A DNA stretch of 19,549 nt, from NCBI GenBank assembly GCA_964344215.1, contig CAYFMP010000071.1:1-19549 (forward strand). Reading direction: 5' to 3'. The position numbers were made by a program, and so were the translations under genes. How positions within the stretch are numbered: the stretch's first letter is position 1; each line of letters starts with the position of its first letter. Source of the DNA: CAYFMP01 sp964344215. GTDB taxonomy: Bacteria; Pseudomonadota; Alphaproteobacteria; Rhodospirillales; Casp-alpha2. Of the stretch, positions 14,401-19,549 are shown piece after piece. The notes under the pieces were generated by a model, which saw only the letters and a program-made list of their open reading frames with translations, did no database searches and had not been told where the DNA came from.

Positions 14401-15878
14401 TCGCCGCTCATTTCCCGATCCTTCAGGTGACCCTGCCCCTGATGGCCGCCCCTCTTTGCCTGGTTCTGGGCCGGCCCCGCCTGACCTGGGGAGTAGCCCT
14501 GATCGTCAGTTGGGCCAACCTGGCGATTTCGTTCGAACTGCTGATCCGGGTTCTGGGCGAAGGCGTAATCGTCTACGAGATCGGCGGTTGGGCGGCGCCG
14601 TGGGGTATCGAATATCGCATCGATACCCTGAACGCTTTCGTTCTGGTTATCGTATCCGCGATCGGCGCCGTCGTCCTGCCGTACGCACGCGACAGCGTCG
14701 AGGCCGAAATCCCCGAGCACCGGATCGCGCTGTTCTACACCATGCTACTGCTCTGCCAGGCCGGCCTTCTCGGCATCACCATTACCGGCGATGCCTTCAA
14801 CCTGTTCGTGTTCCTGGAGATTTCGTCGTTGTCGTCCTACGTCCTGATCAGCCTCGGCTCGGACCGCAAGGCGCTGGTCGCCGCCTACCGTTACCTGGTG
14901 ATGGGCACCATCGGCGCCACCTTCTACGTCATCGGCGTCGGGCTCATGTACATGATGACCGGCACCCTCAACATCGCCGATCTGGCATCCCTGATGCCGG
15001 CCGTCGCCGACACCCGCACCGTGCAGGCGGCGATGGCCTTCCTGACCGTCGGACTCGGCCTCAAGCTGGCGCTGTTCCCACTCCACATGTGGCTTCCCAA
15101 CGCCTATGCCTTTGCGCCCTCCGTGGTGACGATTTTTCTCGCCGCGACCGCCACCAAGGTCGCCGTTTACGCCCTTATCCGCGTCGTCTTCACCATCTTC
15201 GGCGCGGTCGACCTGTTGGAGACCTTCCAGGTTCGTGACCTGCTGATGGGGCTGGCCATGGCCGCCATGCTGGCCGGATCGGCCATCGCCATCTACCAGA
15301 TCGACGTCAAGCGCCTGCTCGCCTACTCGTCGATCGCCCAGATCGGTTACATGATCCTGGGGCTGAGCTTCGATACGGTGAACGGGCTAACCGCCGGCAT
15401 CGTCCATCTGTTCCACCATGCCCTGACCAAGGGCGCGTTGTTCATGGCCTTGGGGTGCGCCGCGTTCGCGGTCGGTTCGGTCAAGCTCGACGATTTGGCC
15501 GGACTCGGCAGGCGAATGCCGATCACGTCGGCCGTCTTCGTCGCTGCCGGCTTCAGCCTCATCGGCATCCCGCTGACCACCGGTTTCGCGGCCAAATGGA
15601 TCCTGCTGCTGGCGGCCATCGAGCGCGGCTGGTGGCCGATCGCCGCCGTCGTCGTGGTGACTTCGCTATTGGCGGTCGTCTACATCTGGCGCGTTGTCGA
15701 GGTTGCCTATTTCAGGCCGGCCGCAGCCGGCGGTACCGAAGTCGTCGAGGCGCCGCTGACGTTGTTGGTTCCGATGCTGGTCCTGATCGGCTTCACCTAT
15801 TACTTCGGCATCAATGCGACGCTGGCCGTCGACGTCGCCACCGACGCCGCCGACGCCCTGCTCGGAGCCATAAGATGA
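14397..15878 (+). CDS. mrpD: Mrp antiporter subunit MrpD (first of three antiporter-like subunits)
   Basis: This 493-residue polytopic protein of the proton-conducting NuoL/M/N-MrpA/D superfamily has about fourteen hydrophobic helices. Key ion-path residues are present: E141 in LFVFLEISSLSSY (TM5), K223 in GLKLALFPLHMWLP (TM7) with H230, K254 in TATKVAVYAL (TM8), and H337/H340/K345 in VHLFHHALTKGALF. This is the closest of the three to canonical MrpD/MbhH and sits directly after mrpC, as mrpD does in other systems. The start is GTG at 14397, overlapping the mrpC stop by 4 nt. Confidence 0.92.
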   Translation: MIAAHFPILQVTLPLMAAPLCLVLGRPRLTWGVALIVSWANLAISFELLIRVLGEGVIVYEIGGWAAPWGIEYRIDTLNAFVLVIVSAIGAVVLPYARDSVEAEIPEHRIALFYTMLLLCQAGLLGITITGDAFNLFVFLEISSLSSYVLISLGSDRKALVAAYRYLVMGTIGATFYVIGVGLMYMMTGTLNIADLASLMPAVADTRTVQAAMAFLTVGLGLKLALFPLHMWLPNAYAFAPSVVTIFLAATATKVAVYALIRVVFTIFGAVDLLETFQVRDLLMGLAMAAMLAGSAIAIYQIDVKRLLAYSSIAQIGYMILGLSFDTVNGLTAGIVHLFHHALTKGALFMALGCAAFAVGSVKLDDLAGLGRRMPITSAVFVAAGFSLIGIPLTTGFAAKWILLLAAIERGWWPIAAVVVVTSLLAVVYIWRVVEVAYFRPAAAGGTEVVEAPLTLLVPMLVLIGFTYYFGINATLAVDVATDAADALLGAIR

Positions 15879-17419
15879 GCCCCGAACAATCCATCGTCGC
15901 TGCCGTTGCCGTGCCGCTCGTCGGCGCCGCCCTGATCGCCGCCAGCCGGCGCCGGGCCAACCTGCGCGAAACCGTGACTCTGGTCACTGCGTTCGCGCTT
16001 TTCGGGGTCGTCGCCTCGCTTGCGCTCAACGTGATCGACGGCGGCCGACCCGGCGTTACCGTCGGCGAGATGTTGCCGGGTCTCGGCATCGCCTTCGCCG
16101 TCGAGCCTCTCGGCATGATGTTCGCCGGCATTGCCAGCTTCCTGTGGATCGTCACGTCGGTCTACTCGATCGGCTATATGCGCGGCCACCAAGAGCAGAA
16201 CCAGACCCGGTTTTACGTGTGGTTCGCCGTCGCCATCGCCGCCGCCGTCGGCATTGCCCTTTCAGGCAACATGTTGACCCTATTCGTGTTTTACGAGGTG
16301 TTGACGCTGTCGACCTTCCCGCTGGTCGCCCACTCCGGCACCGACGAGGCGAGGCGGGCCGGACGGGTCTATCTCGGCATCCTGATCGGCACCTCGATCG
16401 GCCTGCAACTGGTCGCCATCATCTGGACCTGGACGCTGACCGGCACCCTCGAATTCGCCGAGGGCGGCATTCTGCAGGACCGGGTCTCCGGCCCCATCGC
16501 CGCCATTTTGCTGGTGCTTTACGTGTTCGGCGTCGGCAAGGCCGCCGTCATGCCGCTGCACCGCTGGCTGCCGGCGGCCATGGTGGCGCCAACCCCGGTC
16601 AGTGCGTTGCTGCATGCCGTTGCCGTCGTCAAAGCCGGCGTCTTCACCGTGCTCAAGGTCGCCGTCTACATCTTCGGACTCGATTTCCTGGCCGACATCA
16701 GCGCTTCGACCTGGCTGCAGTACGTCGCCGCCGCCACCATCCTGGTCGCGTCGCTCGTCGCCATGACCAAGGACAACCTGAAGGCCCGGCTCGCCTATTC
16801 GACCGTTTCGCAGCTTTCCTACATCGTGCTCGGCGCCATGCTGGCGACGACGGCCGGCGCCCTCGGCGGCGGCCTGCACATCGCCACCCACGCTTTCGGC
16901 AAGATCACCCTGTTCTTCTGCGCCGGCGCCATTATGGTGGCCAGCCACAAGACCGAGATCAGCCAGATGCAGGGATTGGGGCGCAAGATGCCGGTCACCT
17001 TCCTGTGCTTCCTGATCGGCAGCCTGTCGATCATCGGCCTGCCGCCGTTCGGCGGCGTGTGGAGCAAGTGGTACATCGCGCTCGGCGCCGCCGAGGCCGA
17101 CGAACTGGTCTTCGTCGCCGTGCTGATGGTCTCGTCGCTGCTCAACGTCGCCTACCTGATGCCGGTGGCGGTCCGCGGCTTCTTTCCGTCGCCGACGGCC
17201 ATGCGTGGCGACGTCGACCACGGCGGCGACGAACATGGGACGCAGGGGCCTCGCGCCGCGGGTGACGCGACCGGCGCCAACCAGTGGCGCGTCTGGGGGC
17301 TCGAGGAAGCGCCGCCGCTTTGCGTCGGAGCGCTGGCTTTCACCGCCGCCGGCTGCCTGGTTCTGTTCTTCTACGCCGACAGGCTGTCGGATTTCCTGTT
17401 GCCGATGGTGGGAGGATAG
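15875..17419 (+). CDS. Second MrpD/MrpA/NuoL-like antiporter subunit
   Basis: This 514-residue polytopic membrane protein belongs to the same superfamily as the preceding MrpD. Ion-path residues are intact: E141 (FVFYEVLTLSTF), K222 (VGKAAVMPLHRWLP) with H229, then H247 and K253 in LLHAVAVVKAGVF, which is closer to the NuoL/MrpA form than to MrpD. H335, H339 and K343 lie in the later helix. A hydrophilic Gly/Asp/His-rich insert (about 443-473) precedes the last helix. The ATG overlaps the mrpD stop by 4 nt. It may fill the position of the N-terminal antiporter half of MrpA, whose C-terminal half is encoded separately upstream; that pairing is inferred. Confidence 0.88.
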   Translation: MSPEQSIVAAVAVPLVGAALIAASRRRANLRETVTLVTAFALFGVVASLALNVIDGGRPGVTVGEMLPGLGIAFAVEPLGMMFAGIASFLWIVTSVYSIGYMRGHQEQNQTRFYVWFAVAIAAAVGIALSGNMLTLFVFYEVLTLSTFPLVAHSGTDEARRAGRVYLGILIGTSIGLQLVAIIWTWTLTGTLEFAEGGILQDRVSGPIAAILLVLYVFGVGKAAVMPLHRWLPAAMVAPTPVSALLHAVAVVKAGVFTVLKVAVYIFGLDFLADISASTWLQYVAAATILVASLVAMTKDNLKARLAYSTVSQLSYIVLGAMLATTAGALGGGLHIATHAFGKITLFFCAGAIMVASHKTEISQMQGLGRKMPVTFLCFLIGSLSIIGLPPFGGVWSKWYIALGAAEADELVFVAVLMVSSLLNVAYLMPVAVRGFFPSPTAMRGDVDHGGDEHGTQGPRAAGDATGANQWRVWGLEEAPPLCVGALAFTAAGCLVLFFYADRLSDFLLPMVGG

Positions 17420-17422
17420 GCA

Positions 17423-17761
17423 ATGGGCGAGCCTAAAGACGGCAAACGCTACTGGCTCGACGACCCGGGCAACGTCCGGCGCCTGCTGTGGCTGGTGACG
17501 GCGTTCGGGGCGGCCCTGTTCGCGGCCGATGCGTTCTACGACAAACATCCGCATTTCGAAGCGGAGGCGTGGTTCGGTTTCTACGCGGTTTTCGGCTTCG
17601 TCGCCTTCTTCCTGATCGTCATGGCCGGCAAGTATCTGCGGCCGCTGCTGATGCGCCCCGAGGACTATTACGATGCGCCGGCAGACGGCGACGATGCGCC
17701 GGCAGACGGCGACGATGCGCCGGCAGACGGCGACGGCGCGCCGGGAGACGGCGATGGCTGA
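17423..17761 (+). CDS. Unrecognised two-helix membrane protein with DAPADGD repeats
   Basis: I do not recognise this family. The 112-residue product has two hydrophobic segments (about 22-37 and 49-70), a basic N-terminal segment and a strongly acidic tail (about 77-112) built of a 7-residue repeat DAPADGD, four copies with the last one diverged. It starts 3 nt after the second antiporter stop, and its last 8 nt overlap the start of the third antiporter gene. A structural or assembly role in the antiporter complex is a guess from position. The tail repeat comes from a 21-bp DNA tandem repeat. Confidence 0.75.
   Translation: MGEPKDGKRYWLDDPGNVRRLLWLVTAFGAALFAADAFYDKHPHFEAEAWFGFYAVFGFVAFFLIVMAGKYLRPLLMRPEDYYDAPADGDDAPADGDDAPADGDGAPGDGDG
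17672..17755 (+). repeat. 21-bp tandem repeat, four copies, open in two frames
   Basis: Three exact copies (17672-17692, 17693-17713, 17714-17734) and one diverged copy (17735-17755) make up the array. In the upstream gene each unit encodes DAPADGD. In the frame of the downstream antiporter gene it reads MRRQTAT, so the three exact copies each carry an ATG in frame with that gene. The diverged copy supplies GGGAGA and the likely true ATG at 17754. Confidence 0.95.
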
Positions 17762-19445
17762 TTTCAACCCCGGCCTGATCATGATGATCGGCGGCCTGGC
17801 GACGCCGTTCCTTTCGGGACTGGCGCGCCGGTTGTGGCTGTTGGCGTTGCCGGCGGCCGGCCTCGCCTACACCATCGCGCTCGATCCCGGCGACGCCTCG
17901 TCGGTGCTGTTCCTCGGTTATACGCTGGAGGTGTTGCGGGTCGACAAGCTGAGCCTGCTGTGGGGCTACATCTTCCATATCGCCGCCTTTCTCGGCGTCC
18001 TCTACGCCATCCACGAGGACGACCCCGTCCAGGCGTTCGCCGCCCAGGTCTACATGGGTAGCGCGACGGCGGCTATTTTCGCCGGCGACCTGATCACGCT
18101 GTTCGTGTTCTGGGAGATAACCGCGATCACGTCCGTGTTCCTGATCTGGGCGAGCCGCACCGAACGCGCCTACAGCGCCGGCATGCGCTACCTGATCATC
18201 CAGGTCGGTTCCGGCGTCCTGCTGCTGGCCGGCGCCATTCTCTATCAGAAGGCGACCGGATCGCTGGCCTTCAACCACATCGGCCTCGAATCGCTTCCCG
18301 GCATGCTGATCTTCCTCGCCTTCGGCATCAAATGCGCGTTCCCGCTGTTGCACAACTGGCTACAGGATTCCTACCCCGAGGCGACGGTCAGCGGCACCGT
18401 CATTCTCAGCGCCTTCACCACCAAGCTGGCCGTCTACGCACTTGCCCGCGGCTATGCCGGTACCGAGGTCCTGATCTATATCGGCGCCGCCATGACCGCC
18501 TTCCCGGTGTTCTTCGCGGTCATCGAGAACAACCTGCGCCGGGTGCTGGCCTACAGCCTCAACAACCAGCTCGGCTTCATGGTCTGTGGCATCGGATTGG
18601 GCAGCGAACTGGCGATCAACGGCGCCGCCGGTCACGCCTTCGCTCACATCCTCTACAAGGCGCTGCTGTTCATGTCGATGGGCGCGGTGCTGTTCCGCGC
18701 CGGCACCATCAAGGCCTCCGAGCTCGGCGGCCTCTACAAGTCGATGCCGTGGACGGCCGGCTTCTGCATCGTCGGCGCCATGTCGATCTCGGCGTTCCCG
18801 ATCTTCTCGGGCTTCGTCACCAAGTCGATGGTGCTGACGGCGGCGGCCGAGCAGGGGCGGTGGATCGTCTGGGGGGTGCTGTTGATGGCCTCGGCCGGCG
18901 TCATGGAGCACTCCGGCATCAAAATCCCCTACTTCGCCTTCTTCGCCCACGACAGCGGCCGCCGCGTAAAGGAAGCACCGCTCAACATGCTGATCGCCAT
19001 GGGCCTCGCCGCCTTCCTGTGCATCGGCATCGGCGTTTACCCCGATCCGCTCTACGCGCTCTTGCCTTACCCGGTCGACTACCACCCGTACACAGCGGGC
19101 CACGTCATCACCTCGTTGCAGCTCCTGGTATTCGCCACCCTGGCTTTCATCGTGCTGATCAAGACCGGCCTGTATCCGCCGGAAACGCCATCGCTCAACC
19201 TCGACTTCGACTGGACCTACCGAAGGCTGCTGCCTGGGGCCGTACGCGCCACGGTCGCCACCTTCGGGCCGATCGACCGCGGCGTGCGGGAATGGGCGGT
19301 CGGCGGGGTGAGACGCTTCATCGCCACCCTGCAGAACGTCGCCGGTCCCGGCAGCCTGCTGGCCAAGGCCAGTCCGGCCGGCGCCATGGCCGCCTGGGTG
19401 TTGGTCCTGCTCGTCGTCTATATGGTGATGTACTTCCTGGGCTAG
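17754..19445 (+). CDS. Third MrpD-like antiporter subunit
   Basis: This 563-residue polytopic membrane protein of the MrpD/NuoM superfamily has E121 (LFVFWEITAITSVFL), K193 (FGIKCAFPLLHNWLQ) with H200, K224 (FTTKLAVYAL) and H294/H298/K302 (HAFAHILYKALLF) in the expected helices. Its C-terminus is extended: after KTGLYPPE come LNLDFDWTYRRLLP, a largely polar stretch and a final transmembrane helix, somewhat like MrpA/NuoL-type tails. The start at 17754 is chosen for GGGAGA 6 nt upstream and the normal N-terminus. In-frame ATGs at 17673, 17694 and 17715 in the tandem repeat would add up to 27 Arg/Thr-rich residues. It is the last gene of the operon in the window. No terminator hairpin is evident before the terminal repeat. 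Confidence 0.9.
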   Translation: MADFNPGLIMMIGGLATPFLSGLARRLWLLALPAAGLAYTIALDPGDASSVLFLGYTLEVLRVDKLSLLWGYIFHIAAFLGVLYAIHEDDPVQAFAAQVYMGSATAAIFAGDLITLFVFWEITAITSVFLIWASRTERAYSAGMRYLIIQVGSGVLLLAGAILYQKATGSLAFNHIGLESLPGMLIFLAFGIKCAFPLLHNWLQDSYPEATVSGTVILSAFTTKLAVYALARGYAGTEVLIYIGAAMTAFPVFFAVIENNLRRVLAYSLNNQLGFMVCGIGLGSELAINGAAGHAFAHILYKALLFMSMGAVLFRAGTIKASELGGLYKSMPWTAGFCIVGAMSISAFPIFSGFVTKSMVLTAAAEQGRWIVWGVLLMASAGVMEHSGIKIPYFAFFAHDSGRRVKEAPLNMLIAMGLAAFLCIGIGVYPDPLYALLPYPVDYHPYTAGHVITSLQLLVFATLAFIVLIKTGLYPPETPSLNLDFDWTYRRLLPGAVRATVATFGPIDRGVREWAVGGVRRFIATLQNVAGPGSLLAKASPAGAMAAWVLVLLVVYMVMYFLG

Positions 19446-19458
19446 GGGCCGAGCTCGC

Positions 19459-19549
19459 TAGAGCGGTTCACGTTAATATGGAATCGCTGAGACACGCTCT
19501 CCGGTCTCCCGGCAAGGAGCGGTTCGCGCAGCGATGCGGGGCCATCGGA
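19459..19549 (+). repeat. Right copy of the 91-bp inverted repeat, reaching the window end
   Basis: This is the reverse complement of 37-127 with three transitions. It begins 14 nt after the last antiporter stop and runs to the final base, so it may be cut off. Internal structure: AGAGCG (19460-19465) pairs with CGCTCT (19495-19500), ATCGCTG (19483-19489) pairs with CAGCGAT (19529-19535), and GAGCGGTTC occurs directly at 19461 and 19517. Confidence 0.9.

Noticed and set aside
17672..17755. CRISPR-like array
   Set aside because: The 21-bp units are contiguous with no spacers and lie within a coding sequence, so this is a minisatellite.
16280..17782. 500-codon open frame antisense to the antiporter genes
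   Set aside because: It is a GC-rich shadow frame with low-complexity Gln/Asp/Arg-rich translation and no motif, fully overlapping clearly conserved genes on the other strand. The same applies to the long antisense frames at 604-2013 and 2220-3398.

Overview
This is about 19.5 kb of GC-rich DNA. It looks like one contig from an alphaproteobacterium, probably Rhodospirillales-like. That placement rests on gene content (an aapJQMP amino-acid transporter, an NDUFS4-type complex I accessory protein, a Zur-ZnuCB zinc operon, a secreted DUF192 protein) and on codon style; no rRNA or marker gene fixes it. A 10-N run at 9528-9537 and a shared repeat at both ends indicate a draft assembly.

Left third, minus strand: a complete general L-amino acid ABC transporter operon in the order aapJ-aapQ-aapM-aapP (4521 down to 216), with a hairpin between aapJ and aapQ and a clear terminator after aapP. 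Facing it is a plus-strand pair, a TPR protein with a C-terminal 2OG-Fe(II) oxygenase domain and then cystathionine beta-lyase (metC). metC ends tail-to-tail, with a 17-nt overlap, against the minus-strand operon zur-znuC-znuB, which has a Zur-box-like palindrome at its promoter. No znuA is present.

Middle: hisI is broken near its N-terminus by the N-gap. Then, all on the minus strand, come a second short 2OG-Fe(II) oxygenase related to the TPR-fused one, tRNA-Arg(UCU), an NDUFS4-like protein, tRNA-Pro(UGG) and a secreted DUF192 protein.

Right 7.5 kb, plus strand: one tightly packed operon (overlaps of a few nt or gaps of 2-3 nt) for an Mrp-type cation/proton antiporter: mrpE, mrpF, mrpG, a DUF4040/MbhE protein equivalent to the C-terminal part of MrpA, mrpB, mrpC, then three large MrpD/MrpA/NuoL-like antiporter subunits, with an unrecognised two-helix protein between the second and third. 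The first eight modules follow the membrane-arm order of archaeal Mbh hydrogenases (MbhA-H) rather than canonical mrpABCDEFG. Two extra antiporter subunits stand where the hydrogenase genes would follow. A 4 x 21-bp tandem repeat spans the junction between the small protein and the last antiporter gene and is open in both frames.

The most notable points are the three-antiporter Mbh-ordered Mrp operon, the in-frame minisatellite at its last junction, the 91-bp inverted repeat closing both ends of the window, two related 2OG oxygenases with an H-x-H motif, and an mrp gene with no normal start codon at its expected start. No CRISPR array, insertion sequence, phage gene or defence system was seen.
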